Source of the DNA: Prochlorococcus sp. AG-463-P14
GTDB taxonomy: Bacteria > Cyanobacteriota > Cyanobacteriia > PCC-6307 > Cyanobiaceae
DNA: 37,324 nucleotides
Assembly (NCBI GenBank): GCA_003209275.1
Contig: QCRX01000006.1
Coordinates: 1 to 37,324 of the forward strand
Reading direction: 5' to 3'
Both the position numbers and the translations under genes were made by a program. Numbering within the stretch: position 1 is the first letter of the stretch; each line of letters opens with the position of its first letter. Under the pieces are notes generated by a model. The model made no database searches. It was given only the letters and a program-made list of their open reading frames with translations, and was not told the DNA's origin. Shown piece after piece: positions 26,925 through 36,282 of the stretch.

Positions 26925-28253
26925 TTAATTTAACCTTTTGAATCCAGAATTGCATACAGGTCCTTCTAATAGTGAATCAATATCCTGCCCATCCTCACAA
27001 TTTGCAATTAACTTATATACATTGTCCAGATTCTCTAAGTAATTATCTATAATATTCTTTTTATGCTCTGTGCATATGTAACATAGAGTAGATGCTAAGT
27101 AACCTTTTTTGAGCATTTCTTGAGCCACTAACGTTTTATATTTTAAATTAGATTCACTTTTAAATGAATACCCTGTTAAGGATGGAATTCCGAAAATATC
27201 AATCTCAATATTGTGATCTATAGCCATCCTAGATATAGATTCTCTTAGCTTAACTCCTGTACTGGTAACCTTTGTCCAACTCTCCTCTTCTTCCATTACT
27301 TCTAGTGTTTTTAATGCTGCACAAGGACCAATTCTTTCCGTCCAAAAGGTACTACTTATGAATGTACTCTGAGCTGACTCCATAACACTTCTTCTTCCTA
27401 ATATAGCTGTTATAGCGTAACCATTGCCTAAGGCTTTGCCGAAAATAGCCATGTCAGGCTCAACGTTATATTTAAGGTGAATGCCTCCTAATCTCTCTCG
27501 AAAACCTGACGTACATTCATCAAAAATAAGAACAATACCCTTTTTATTACATAATTTTCTTACTGCTTCTAGGAATCCAGGAGTTGGCGGAATAGATCTT
27601 TCTACTTCCATTTTAACAGCAGCCAAGTCATATTTATTTGCAATCAATTCCAATTGATCAAGTCTATTAAATTCAAAAGCATGTACTGAATTTATTAGAC
27701 TCTTTGGGACTCCTGTGGCATCTAGTCCCGGGAGTAAATGATCCGCAAGTTCAGAATTATTTTTTAGATTACACGCAAGATACCAATCATGCCATCCATG
27801 ATAACCACAAATAGCTATAGCCTCTCTTCCCGTGGCTGCACGTGCAATTCTTATGGCGATTGCATTTGCTTCGCCACCAGTTCTAGCAAATTTGACCATT
27901 TCTGACCATGAATGAAGTTTTATTAGGTTCTCAGCCAGATATACTTCTTCACTACAATTTAATGTCGACATGTTGCCTTTCTTGATGACATCTTGTACCG
28001 CTTTATCAACTTTTTTATTTCCATAGCCAAGAACATTAGTTCCAATTCCCATAATACTCATATCTATATATTTATTCCCATCTAAATCCCATATATGGCA
28101 TCCTTTAGCTTTAGAAAAATATGCTGGCCAATTGTCTGGTAGGAACATTTCAGGCCTTTTTGATAAAAGCATATTTCCACCAGGAATTAATTCTTTGGCT
28201 TTAATCCATAGATTTTGGCCTTTTGATTTAGACGTATCATTTTTTTCTGTCAT
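26925..28253 (-). CDS. Class III aminotransferase, glutamate-1-semialdehyde aminomutase-like
   Basis: This PLP enzyme (442 residues from ATG 28253) has the usual layout: IPGGN, WDLDGNKYIDM, FARTGGEANAIAIRIARA, CGYHGWHDWY, the cofactor aspartate in VLIFDECTSGFR (D245) and the Schiff-base lysine in IFGKALGNGY (K273). The best-known relative is HemL, but the diverged sequence and glycan operon suggest a sugar substrate, probably a keto sugar or nonulosonate precursor. ATG 28253 overlaps the upstream stop as ATGA and is preferred to ATG 28265. It is translationally coupled to the aldo/keto reductase before it. Confidence 0.85.
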   Translation of the reverse strand: MTEKNDTSKSKGQNLWIKAKELIPGGNMLLSKRPEMFLPDNWPAYFSKAKGCHIWDLDGNKYIDMSIMGIGTNVLGYGNKKVDKAVQDVIKKGNMSTLNCSEEVYLAENLIKLHSWSEMVKFARTGGEANAIAIRIARAATGREAIAICGYHGWHDWYLACNLKNNSELADHLLPGLDATGVPKSLINSVHAFEFNRLDQLELIANKYDLAAVKMEVERSIPPTPGFLEAVRKLCNKKGIVLIFDECTSGFRERLGGIHLKYNVEPDMAIFGKALGNGYAITAILGRRSVMESAQSTFISSTFWTERIGPCAALKTLEVMEEEESWTKVTSTGVKLRESISRMAIDHNIEIDIFGIPSLTGYSFKSESNLKYKTLVAQEMLKKGYLASTLCYICTEHKKNIIDNYLENLDNVYKLIANCEDGQDIDSLLEGPVCNSGFKRLN

Positions 28254-29140
28254 TTGATAAGCCATTCTCTTGGGTCTAGATCATTTGAATTTTCCCAAGA
28301 CCATAACTTATAATTAAATTTATTCGCTAAAGTTGAAACTCTTTCCCAGGATGTCACTATATCTGTAAGTTCCGCAAGACTTGTCGTACCTACTATAACT
28401 GCTTCTATGTTAGGTATATGAAATAGAAATGATAGTGCCTCGTCTAGCATTCTCCCATTTGAACCATGAATTTTCTCTGAAATCTTCGCATGATGTTCTC
28501 TGAATTCCATTGATAGGTTACTAGGCCATTGACTATGAGGGACAAGAATCAAACCTTGTAAGAAAGCACTTCTTGAATGGATAGCGATTCCAGCGTCAGT
28601 AAGTCTTTCAATAGCCCCATTGCGAAGCATCCTTTGGTCATATATAGAGAGAGGCAACTGAACTAACTGGAATCTTTCTATTGGAATCCTACTTAACTCA
28701 TCAGCTTCATAAATAGATACCCCCATACGATCTATTAAGCCTCTTTCTCTTAAACTCTCCATCCATTCAACAAGGATGAATCCTTTGTCAGTGCAAATAT
28801 CTGATGAACTATGAATTAATAATGAATCTATTTTTTTTAGATTCAGATTTAATAGACTTTTACGAAACAAATCTTCCCATATCTCTTTAGAGTATAGATT
28901 CAAATTACGTTGACTTTGCAATTTTGTCATCAACTTAAATGAATGCTTTGATGGTAGGTTCTTGCCGAGAATCTGTTCGGAAGCTCCATAAGCCTGTGCA
29001 GTATCAATATATGAAATATCGCATTCTTCAGCCTTACATAGAATTTCTTTAACTTGATTATCGAGTAGTTTTCCTCCCTTATTTGTTATCCCATAGTCCA
29101 GTCCAAATTGAGCGGTCCCTAGTCCAAGCTTTGGAGACAT
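28250..29140 (-). CDS. Aldo/keto reductase
   Basis: The 296-residue NAD(P)-dependent reductase has a TIM-barrel layout and the catalytic tetrad visible as D46 and Y51 (YIDTAQAYGASEQ), K73 (KLMTKLQ) and H110 (SLLIHSS), with a cofactor segment near IEAVIVGTTSL. The start LGLGTAQFGLDYGI is typical of a subgroup in nonulosonic-acid and other surface-sugar clusters. It is the first gene of the minus-strand reductase, aminotransferase, amidotransferase operon and would reduce a sugar intermediate. The precise substrate is not readable from sequence. Confidence 0.87.
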   Translation of the reverse strand: MSPKLGLGTAQFGLDYGITNKGGKLLDNQVKEILCKAEECDISYIDTAQAYGASEQILGKNLPSKHSFKLMTKLQSQRNLNLYSKEIWEDLFRKSLLNLNLKKIDSLLIHSSSDICTDKGFILVEWMESLRERGLIDRMGVSIYEADELSRIPIERFQLVQLPLSIYDQRMLRNGAIERLTDAGIAIHSRSAFLQGLILVPHSQWPSNLSMEFREHHAKISEKIHGSNGRMLDEALSFLFHIPNIEAVIVGTTSLAELTDIVTSWERVSTLANKFNYKLWSWENSNDLDPREWLIK

Positions 29141-29281
29141 CGTTTAAATCCAAATCAATATTTATACTCTCTATTATTTTAGCTCTAGGCCCTATAAACG
29201 AGTAGAATGCTCGGAAATCAAATTTTCATTCACTATTGCCATAATACTTCATGGCAGATGTTCTTAGTTCCAATTTAGCTC

Positions 29282-30073
29282 ATGTCATCCAAGTCTAAAT
29301 TTAAATTAGACTCTATTGAAAAAATAGAATTACCATATAATCTTCTCTTTGATCATAAATCTGAGTCTAAATGTTGGTATTTAGCCAGGTCGTTATCAGG
29401 AGGTATTTTATTCTCTATCTATGAGAGTGGACATATAGTCCACTTTTCAGAGAAGAATGGATTTACATATTTTCCTAACAAAATAGACTTTATTCATGGA
29501 TTGTACGAGACAAAAAAATATATCTTAGCATCTAGATTCAGGAGAAATGAAATATTAATACTTAACAGATATGACGCTAGCATCGTAAGAAGTTTTAAAA
29601 CGCCAGGCAGATCACCTATTAATGCATTCATTGGGGATGAAAGCATTACATTCATTGACTACACTAATTCATGTTTAGTTGAAATCTTATTAAAGTCTGA
29701 GCAGCATAAAGTCTATTCTGAGATCTTAAAGCAAAGTCAACACCCACATTGCCTATATAAAGACAAAAAAAGACAATTAATTATAACCCAAAAATTTCCC
29801 CATATCCTTATTATAGAAGATTATAAGTGTACCTTTAGTTTTCCTCTCCCTCAAAAAGGAAAATGGTTTTCTTTGTGCCCAATAAATGAACATTATATAT
29901 TAGCAACACATTTAGAAACGGGCCTTTATTTGCTGAATATAATGAACCCTTCAATTGAAATCATCTTGAGTGAGGCCAATCTTACAGGTGTTATCACGAC
30001 AGAGGACGATACCTTTTATGCTATAAACCGGGATGCAGAGTATATCTACCGTATTCAGTTTGAATTTATATAA
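29282..30073 (+). CDS. Unknown protein with beta-propeller-like repeats
   Basis: The 263-residue protein (ATG 29282) contains about five or six weakly repeated beta-rich units of 40-45 residues with an I..HF / L.NRYD / I.FIDYTN / LYLLNIMN / FYAINRD pattern. This is suggestive of an NHL- or WD-type propeller blade series. No signal peptide, membrane span or catalytic motif is seen. It is divergent from the aldo/keto reductase (141 bases) and convergent with the fucosyltransferase-like gene. A sugar-binding or scaffold role is conceivable, but I do not recognise the family. Confidence 0.55.
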   Translation: MSSKSKFKLDSIEKIELPYNLLFDHKSESKCWYLARSLSGGILFSIYESGHIVHFSEKNGFTYFPNKIDFIHGLYETKKYILASRFRRNEILILNRYDASIVRSFKTPGRSPINAFIGDESITFIDYTNSCLVEILLKSEQHKVYSEILKQSQHPHCLYKDKKRQLIITQKFPHILIIEDYKCTFSFPLPQKGKWFSLCPINEHYILATHLETGLYLLNIMNPSIEIILSEANLTGVITTEDDTFYAINRDAEYIYRIQFEFI

Positions 30074-30150
30074 ATGTATTTTGCATTCTCTTTGTTCTTT
30101 AACCAACAATAGCCTCTCTATTTTATTGATTACTTAGTACTAGCGTAAAA

Positions 30151-31080
30151 TCAAATTTGAATAAATCCCCTATTGTTGATTGTAGGGTTTTCAATGGGAC
30201 CATCGCTCAGAGAAAAAGCTTTTTCATGGTTACCCAAATAAGCTGCCATATAAGAATATGTACTATTCCCTAGGATAATATATTTTGATTCTATCATTAG
30301 TTTAAAATGGTCGACATCATTAGTATTTATAAGAAGATCTTCTCCCTTATCTAGGTGCAAATGTAACTTCCTACCTTTTATCTTTTCAATTAAATAGTTT
30401 AGTTCAGAAGAACTATGTGCTTGTGTGAATATGTGAACGTCTATATCTTTAGGAAGATGATTTTCTAGTATATAAGGGATTTTCTTTGCTTGTAATTCTG
30501 GATCTACTAACAGATTATTTCCTTTCCCTGCATCACCTCTCCTTAGATGAATAGCTACAGTCTGCTTCTGTTCAATATTTGATACTAGATATATTTTCCT
30601 GATTTCCGAGAGGTAGCAACCAATTAATCTTCCGAGTATTCCATCAAGAAAGTTGAATGGAAGATCTATAACTGTAGGGTAAGCTCTGTCAGCATAAATA
30701 ATGCTTAATTCATTTAGGGCGTCAATGATACTCTTTAATTGACCAGTGGTTTTACATGATTTATTGGATAGAGATAATTCTATGTTATTAAAATTAGCGT
30801 CTCCATCTAAACTTTTATTCTGTACGAAACTTCTTGCATATTTTGAGGATCTGAAGTAACTATTGAAATCTTCACTACAAAATACTGGCTCTCCTTTTAT
30901 ATTAGATATTATATTCCAGTCAATACAAGAATTGAAATTCTCCGCTCTAAATAAATATCTCCCTCCATAAAACCCACAACCTGAAATCTTTGCAAGAATA
31001 TAAGCGGTTAGAAAATTATAGCTTTGATGCCCAAACCGACCATATGGCTCTTGCTGTGCTCTAAGTATAAGATTATTCAT
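30151..31080 (-). CDS. Fucosyltransferase-like protein (GT11-type)
   Basis: The 309-residue protein begins GRFGHQSYNFLTAYILA, a variant of the GR.GNQ..QY start of GT11 alpha-1,2-fucosyltransferases. It has the donor-binding motif VAIHLRRGD near residue 176 and a late ILGNSTYSYMAAYLG segment matching the S.SS.S..AA.L motif. It would transfer fucose or a related deoxysugar from a GDP donor onto surface glycan. The N-terminal deviation (H for N) leaves donor specificity open. It starts at ATG 31080 and is divergent from the CMP-sugar synthetase gene. Confidence 0.72.
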   Translation of the reverse strand: MNNLILRAQQEPYGRFGHQSYNFLTAYILAKISGCGFYGGRYLFRAENFNSCIDWNIISNIKGEPVFCSEDFNSYFRSSKYARSFVQNKSLDGDANFNNIELSLSNKSCKTTGQLKSIIDALNELSIIYADRAYPTVIDLPFNFLDGILGRLIGCYLSEIRKIYLVSNIEQKQTVAIHLRRGDAGKGNNLLVDPELQAKKIPYILENHLPKDIDVHIFTQAHSSSELNYLIEKIKGRKLHLHLDKGEDLLINTNDVDHFKLMIESKYIILGNSTYSYMAAYLGNHEKAFSLSDGPIENPTINNRGFIQI

Positions 31081-31328
31081 TCTCTTAGAATGGTTTTACA
31101 TAGATAAGCATATCGTCAGTATACTTATAATTGATTAAATTATAGTATTACAACTCTTCAGCCGCAAATAAAAGCCTTGACCTTCCCAACATACCTATTT
31201 CATCGGATAACCATAATTGAATATTAATTATATAAATCTTATTTACCTTGCAATTGCTTTTCCCTGCTATTAAGATTATCTAACCGCACCTTTAGAAGTA
31301 ATTCACTTACCATTTATTATCCACTCTA

Positions 31329-32066
31329 ATGACCCCAAAAAATATTTGCCTTATTCCAGCTCGTGGAGGCTCAAAGCGAATACCCAGAAAAAATATTAAG
31401 CCATTCCATGGCAAGCCATTGATTTCATGGTCTATTCAAGCAGCTATTTCATCAGGCCTATTTGACAACATCTATGTATCTACTGATGATGAGGAGATTG
31501 CGTCAATTGGAGAAGAATATGGAGCGATTATTCCTTTCATTAGGCCTAAAGATATTGCTAATGACTATGCCTCAGATTTAGATGTAAGGAATCACTTTAT
31601 TGATTGGTCTAAAAGACATAATATTCCATATGATTTCCTTTGCTATTTATATCCAACAGCTCCATTTGTTCAATCTAGCACTTTGATAGGTTGCTTAGAG
31701 AAGCTTTTGACAACAGAAGCTACTTGTTCTTTAACAGTTTCAACTTCTAAATTTCCTATATTACAGTCTCTTATAGAGGATAGTGATGGATTTCTTGACT
31801 ATTTGTGTGAATCTTACAAACACCTACGAACACAGGATTTGCAACAAACTTGGTTCGATGCAGGCCAATGCTATTTCTTTAATATGCAGAGATATAATCA
31901 GCCAGAAAAACGAATTGGCTTTCCAGTCCCACAATATTTAGCCCATGATATAGATACACTAGATGATTGGTACTTAGCCGAATTAATCTTTACAGCTTTA
32001 AAATCCAGAGGGTGGGACTCTACAACAGATTACTCTTTAGCGAAACTCTTATTAAATCAACAATGA
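31329..32066 (+). CDS. pseF: CMP-nonulosonate cytidylyltransferase, PseF-like
   Basis: The 245-residue enzyme starts with ICLIPARGGSKRIPRKNIKPF, the CTP-binding signature of CMP-sugar synthetases. It continues with GKPLISWSI, GLFDNIYVSTDDEEIA, YPTAPF, TWFDAGQCYFFN and a final HDIDTLDDWYLAE. The DAGQ.Y and D.DT.EDW elements are closer to PseF (CMP-pseudaminate) than to NeuA, so an acidic nine-carbon sugar is activated here. No NeuB/PseI synthase or PseB/PseC genes are in the window. It is the clearest indicator of nonulosonic acid in the island's glycan. ATG 31329 lies behind a 248-base gene-free spacer. Confidence 0.85.
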   Translation: MTPKNICLIPARGGSKRIPRKNIKPFHGKPLISWSIQAAISSGLFDNIYVSTDDEEIASIGEEYGAIIPFIRPKDIANDYASDLDVRNHFIDWSKRHNIPYDFLCYLYPTAPFVQSSTLIGCLEKLLTTEATCSLTVSTSKFPILQSLIEDSDGFLDYLCESYKHLRTQDLQQTWFDAGQCYFFNMQRYNQPEKRIGFPVPQYLAHDIDTLDDWYLAELIFTALKSRGWDSTTDYSLAKLLLNQQ

Positions 32067-32170
32067 AGCTCATTTGTTTGCCTCGATTCATCATACATAT
32101 TAAAGGTTAAGTACAAGGGCTTTACGAATGGATTATCTGCTATACCTTATAGTTATTAATCTCCATCACT

Positions 32171-32389
32171 ATGGACCGCGAAAACAAATATATTCGAATC
32201 CCCACCCCTCTTAAAAGAGAGTCTAAGGCGTATAAATCATATAAATTGATAAATTTAATCGATATGCATAAAAAGTCTATTGAAAGAGAAAAAAAGAAAC
32301 TTGGCATTAATCAATATGGTATGCTCTGGATCCAATTCTTTAGGGGAGCATTTTTAGCAATTGTCTTTGAAAGGATTTTATTCCACTGA
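32171..32389 (+). CDS. Small conserved-type protein with C-terminal hydrophobic segment
   Basis: The 72-residue protein (ATG 32171) is basic and helical at the start (IPTPLKRESKAYKSYKLINL, then a KKSIEREKKKLG stretch) and ends with a hydrophobic segment (MLWIQFFRGAFLAIVFERIL) long enough for one membrane span. The regular composition argues for a real gene. The arrangement suggests a small membrane-anchored protein with a cytoplasmic basic part. I do not know its function; it is probably unrelated to sugar synthesis. Confidence 0.55.
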   Translation: MDRENKYIRIPTPLKRESKAYKSYKLINLIDMHKKSIEREKKKLGINQYGMLWIQFFRGAFLAIVFERILFH

Positions 32390-32426
32390 TCTTTTTTTGT
32401 CAGAATTAACTAATACTTTTACTTCT

Positions 32427-33290
32427 TCACTTATCCACGTTTATCTTTTTGATAGTTGATATGACTTTAATAAATAATATTGGGATACCAGATCTTCCGA
32501 TGAACTTAACAGCACTATAAATGATAGTCTTAAAACTAAAATTAGTTATTATTTGTGTTAATGGTTGAATCAAATTTAAGCAGTAGATTAATAGTCCAAG
32601 TTCATGTTTTGACATTATATGATATCTAGACAGAGCATACCGAAAAGTTTTTAGCAGTGATCCTTGTGATGAGTGATGGTAGATTTGAATTCTTGGCTCG
32701 ATCACTATTTCCCATTTATTGCGAAAAATCCTAATCAATAAGTCTGTCTCATCATTCGATATGTATATCGAATCTGAGCCAGGACCTATATTTATGTCAA
32801 ATATATTAGGCATCACAGACTCAATTAATTCCTGCCGGAAGAACATATGAGAAGTTTCTGCTTTACATCTAAATATATCTAGTATATTTAGTATCCTTTT
32901 CCCTTTCTTTATAACATTATTCATGCCAAGATTCTCTTTCTTTCTACCTACTACACAATGGCATAATTTACTCTGATCAAAGAAGTTCAAAATCTCATCT
33001 ATTGTACCTGGTAAATATCTACAATCATCATCTGGGAAGCTAACTATATTACCTGTTATATACTTTGCTCCATAATTTCTAGCTCTGCAAACACCTTTAA
33101 AATTAACTCTGTGATATTTTATAGGTATATAAATTTTCCATTTCTTTAATATACTATCTAGGAATCCCTCCTTATTTTGATCAACTATAATTACTTCTTT
33201 TGGTAACACTTTTTGTTTAGCAATTGATTCTAGAAATAAATCAACTTCTTCAATTCTATTCACAGTGCAAAGTACCAGACTTACTTCCAT
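32427..33290 (-). CDS. Family 2 glycosyltransferase
   Basis: The 287-residue GT-A enzyme starts EVSLVLCTVNRIEEVDLFL, has PKEVIIVDQ, then GVCRARNYGA and the metal-binding aspartate motif VSFPDDDC at about residues 88-95. A later DETDLLIRIFRNKW segment holds the ED-type acid, and a hydrophobic C-terminal part could associate with the membrane. It adds a sugar from an NDP donor during surface glycan synthesis. Its target is unknown. Start ATG 33290; it is divergent from the O-antigen ligase-like gene. Confidence 0.88.
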   Translation of the reverse strand: MEVSLVLCTVNRIEEVDLFLESIAKQKVLPKEVIIVDQNKEGFLDSILKKWKIYIPIKYHRVNFKGVCRARNYGAKYITGNIVSFPDDDCRYLPGTIDEILNFFDQSKLCHCVVGRKKENLGMNNVIKKGKRILNILDIFRCKAETSHMFFRQELIESVMPNIFDINIGPGSDSIYISNDETDLLIRIFRNKWEIVIEPRIQIYHHSSQGSLLKTFRYALSRYHIMSKHELGLLIYCLNLIQPLTQIITNFSFKTIIYSAVKFIGRSGIPILFIKVISTIKKINVDK

Positions 33291-33518
33291 AATGATTACG
33301 TTTCTCTAATGCTATCAAAAACTATAAATAATGAAAGCAATATAGCTTTATGGCCTTACCACAATATTCATATGGGATAGCTTTTGTTGCTTTTGTTGAA
33401 CAATTAGATTACGTATTGACAAGTAACTAGTTTTAAGGTCTACTGTCTTTACATAGATTTTACGTGGGATGAATAAATATTTCTTCTCCGCGCTATTAAG
33501 AGGACTTCACCCTTGGCA

Positions 33519-34796
33519 ATGACCGATAGGATGTTGCCTCCAAAGAAACTATTTGAGAATGTATTAAACATTCCATTGATCCTTGAGTCAACAATACTTC
33601 TTACACTATTTGGCCAGCCTTTATTTTCTCTTGTTGCTTTCCAGCTCGGATTGCCAAATCGACTCGCCATGATTCTTATGCGAGGTTTTATTTCTTTAAT
33701 ATGCATATCTGGGCTGTTCAAGATTTTTTTCAAATCGAGCAAATATAAATTCAATTCCGTCTGGGTTTTAATGCTTATATTCTTCTGGACTCAATATTTC
33801 TCACGAATTATTTTTGGAGTCACCTTTCACGATGTTTCTAGTGCTATTCCTTTATGGGAGTTATTTGCATGGGGATTAGGTAGTTCTCTAGTTTTAGGTC
33901 TGTCAGGTTATTTTCTTACACTTCACTGTACGTTCAATGCTTCAATAAATACTATGCCTTTATCAAGTACATTGAGTAATAAAGGCCTTTTAATCCTAGG
34001 ATCCTCAGCACTTCTTTTTGGATTCAACCCTGGATATGGCTCTCCATACTTTGGTTTGCCAGATCTAAATCCTATACCAGCTGGACATGCAGCGGCTTCG
34101 CTAGCTCTGCTTGGAATATGTGTAATTTTTACAAAACTAACCGAGAAACATATTACCTCATTTTCACACTTTTTATCAGTGGGACTAGGAGTTTTCCTTT
34201 CAGCATATAGCGGCACTAGGGCTGCAGCATTAGCATTACTTGCTCCATTTATTTGCTTTATTTTTGCAGCAAAAAAGTTGAATTTGCGTGTTAGCAAGAT
34301 TATTTCTTATTTGTCTCTCGCTATTTCTACTTCAATAATTCTCATTTCTTATCTTCTTTTCGCCTCACCAGAACTTAGACAAAAAATTATTTCTACGGGG
34401 TTTGACCCAAACTCCGTACAAAGATTGCGGATGATTCAGTTGAGTTTAGATCAATTCATATCAAATCCTATTTTTGGGGCAGGTTTCAGAGTTCATACAG
34501 ATATACAGAACTTAGCTTCTTCTTGGGGTGAAAGTATTTTCTATCCCCATAACTATTTAGTTGAGGCTCTTTCTATAGGTGGGGTTCTAATGGCTATTAC
34601 CCTGTGTTATTGCTGGTATCAATCCTTACTAAATCTTACAAGAGCAGTTAGAATTAATCCTCAATTTCTTTGGATACTTTTTCTTTTCATACAATCAACA
34701 ATATATTCAATGTTTTCAGGTCATCTGGGAGATGTACCTACATTCTGGCTGATGTTAGGAATAGGCAGTGGGCTAAAGGCTTCATCCTCTACTTAG
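33519..34796 (+). CDS. O-antigen ligase/polymerase-like membrane protein (Wzy/WaaL family)
   Basis: The 425-residue protein has about ten hydrophobic spans and, in a long loop before the last spans, the Wzy_C-type motif YPHNYLVEALSIGGVL (HN followed by E and GG). This is the segment that characterises O-antigen polymerases and WaaL-type ligases. Such proteins polymerise repeat units or attach finished glycan to lipid A core in the periplasm. It is the only polymerase/ligase candidate in the window and probably handles the glycan made by this island. ATG 33519 is preferred to TTG 33513. Confidence 0.82.
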   Translation: MTDRMLPPKKLFENVLNIPLILESTILLTLFGQPLFSLVAFQLGLPNRLAMILMRGFISLICISGLFKIFFKSSKYKFNSVWVLMLIFFWTQYFSRIIFGVTFHDVSSAIPLWELFAWGLGSSLVLGLSGYFLTLHCTFNASINTMPLSSTLSNKGLLILGSSALLFGFNPGYGSPYFGLPDLNPIPAGHAAASLALLGICVIFTKLTEKHITSFSHFLSVGLGVFLSAYSGTRAAALALLAPFICFIFAAKKLNLRVSKIISYLSLAISTSIILISYLLFASPELRQKIISTGFDPNSVQRLRMIQLSLDQFISNPIFGAGFRVHTDIQNLASSWGESIFYPHNYLVEALSIGGVLMAITLCYCWYQSLLNLTRAVRINPQFLWILFLFIQSTIYSMFSGHLGDVPTFWLMLGIGSGLKASSST

Positions 34797-35009
34797 TCAT
34801 AATATTTTCTCAAATTCTTATCTAGAGCTTTTAACACAAAATACCCTTTCCCTATACATTAATAATCCTTTCTCTTGCTAGAATTTTATACAACCTTATA
34901 CTCATAAAAAAAATCAGCTTTCATTAACAGCATTGACTAAGGATTGATATCAATTCTTCCTGCGACAGAGGTGATGACTTTTTACGCATTATTTGACTAT
35001 TAATCGGTT

Positions 35010-36014
35010 ATGGATTTCATTAACAAATCAGAAGAGGAAAAATTCAAGAGTCTTTTTAGGTTGATCCCTTCATATCAAGGAACAATTAAAACTCATTATC
35101 TAAATTCCAATTCTATCAAATCTCTTTCAGAACTTCTTCCATTTAAGAATTCTGATTCTATATACATATTTGGGAATGGACCGGGCGCGATTCCTTTTAT
35201 ACAAAGCTTCAACAATGGATATATAAAAGCAGATACTAGTGGAAGTAGTGCCATAACTTTAGCGCGATTTCCCTTGACTTACTATTTCTTTGAGCCTTGT
35301 TCATTTATAAATAAGAACTGGAAAAATAATATTAAGAAACTATCTAGGTTCACTGAACTGATATCTTATCATGTAATTGAACATGAATATATAATAGCTT
35401 CTGAGCAAATAGACAAATGTAAGGTTATACTTCCTAATCCTCAGTTTCACCAAAGATATTTAAGGAAAGTAAGTAAAGGCAATATTGTTATTCCAAGATG
35501 GTATTTTATTGATGAACAAACTGAAACTGAAACTTTATATGGTCTTAAAACCTATTTCTCGTATTTAAAATCTAAGGGATCAGATGAGCCTAAACTTCTT
35601 CTTAATTTTAAGAACTCTATTATTCGCCAAATTTCTTTAGCATTTGAGTTGGGCTACCAAGACATTCACCTTGTAGGATTAGAACCAAGTACCCCAGGTT
35701 ATTGGTATACGCAACTAGAAATAATTAAGGAACTTATGTCTCCAAATGTTTTTGACAGATGCACCGAACCGATTTCTAATCTCAAGACAGCCTCTGATTT
35801 AACTTCTGAAACTGATGAACCCTTTAAAACATTTTTAAAAAATGGATCAGATGAATACTTTACTTTCAATAGAAGTATCATCCTGATTATTAAACTATTC
35901 TTGACCCAATTCAATAGCAAAGCGAAAGTCACAATTCATAGCTCGGATAATTTAATATCTGATTTAGTTGATGAATTAAAGCTTTTAAAAATTAAACGAT
36001 TCAATTTGATTTAA
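35010..36014 (+). CDS. Putative nonulosonate transferase-like protein (GT42/Maf-like), paralogue 2
   Basis: The 334-residue protein has the same framework as 24650-25618: SIYIFGNGPGA (GNG 55-57), then GSSAITLARFPLTYYFFEP, LPNPQF, IPRWYFIDE and LVGLEPSTPGYWYT (223-234). Similarity runs through the whole length but is low, so the pair is old and specificity may differ. The conserved YWYT and preceding acid may mark substrate binding; this is a prediction from pairwise comparison by eye. It is the last gene of the island, on the opposite strand to its paralogue. Confidence 0.55.
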   Translation: MDFINKSEEEKFKSLFRLIPSYQGTIKTHYLNSNSIKSLSELLPFKNSDSIYIFGNGPGAIPFIQSFNNGYIKADTSGSSAITLARFPLTYYFFEPCSFINKNWKNNIKKLSRFTELISYHVIEHEYIIASEQIDKCKVILPNPQFHQRYLRKVSKGNIVIPRWYFIDEQTETETLYGLKTYFSYLKSKGSDEPKLLLNFKNSIIRQISLAFELGYQDIHLVGLEPSTPGYWYTQLEIIKELMSPNVFDRCTEPISNLKTASDLTSETDEPFKTFLKNGSDEYFTFNRSIILIIKLFLTQFNSKAKVTIHSSDNLISDLVDELKLLKIKRFNLI

Positions 36015-36282
36015 GAATAATTTCATAAGCTAAGACTACTTATTTGCTTGATTAAAGGGATTTTCTTAGGCCTTGAGCCACATCCTTCTTCTCTCTTTAG
36101 ATCAGTCGTATGGATTCACCTACGCACCCTGTTAATACATCCATTTGTTTGGGACAATGGTGTATGCCAAATCTGACGTATCAACAGGACACCATTTTCC
36201 TAGGGTTTTTAGGGATGTACCAACAAGGCATCAACAGATTGGGCTCTCTAAAACCCTTTGCAGTACTGGTGGTTATATAGAT

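Noticed and set aside
33923-34297. 124-codon minus-strand frame in the O-antigen ligase-like gene
   Set aside because: Shadow frame of a clearly coding membrane protein; composition (many Lys, Pro, Ala without pattern) is not protein-like.
36145-36282. N-terminal extension of glyQ
   Set aside because: GlyQ proteins begin close to the [12 protein letters not shown] segment; the extra 46 codons have no family similarity and no ribosome-binding site, so ATG 36283 is used.
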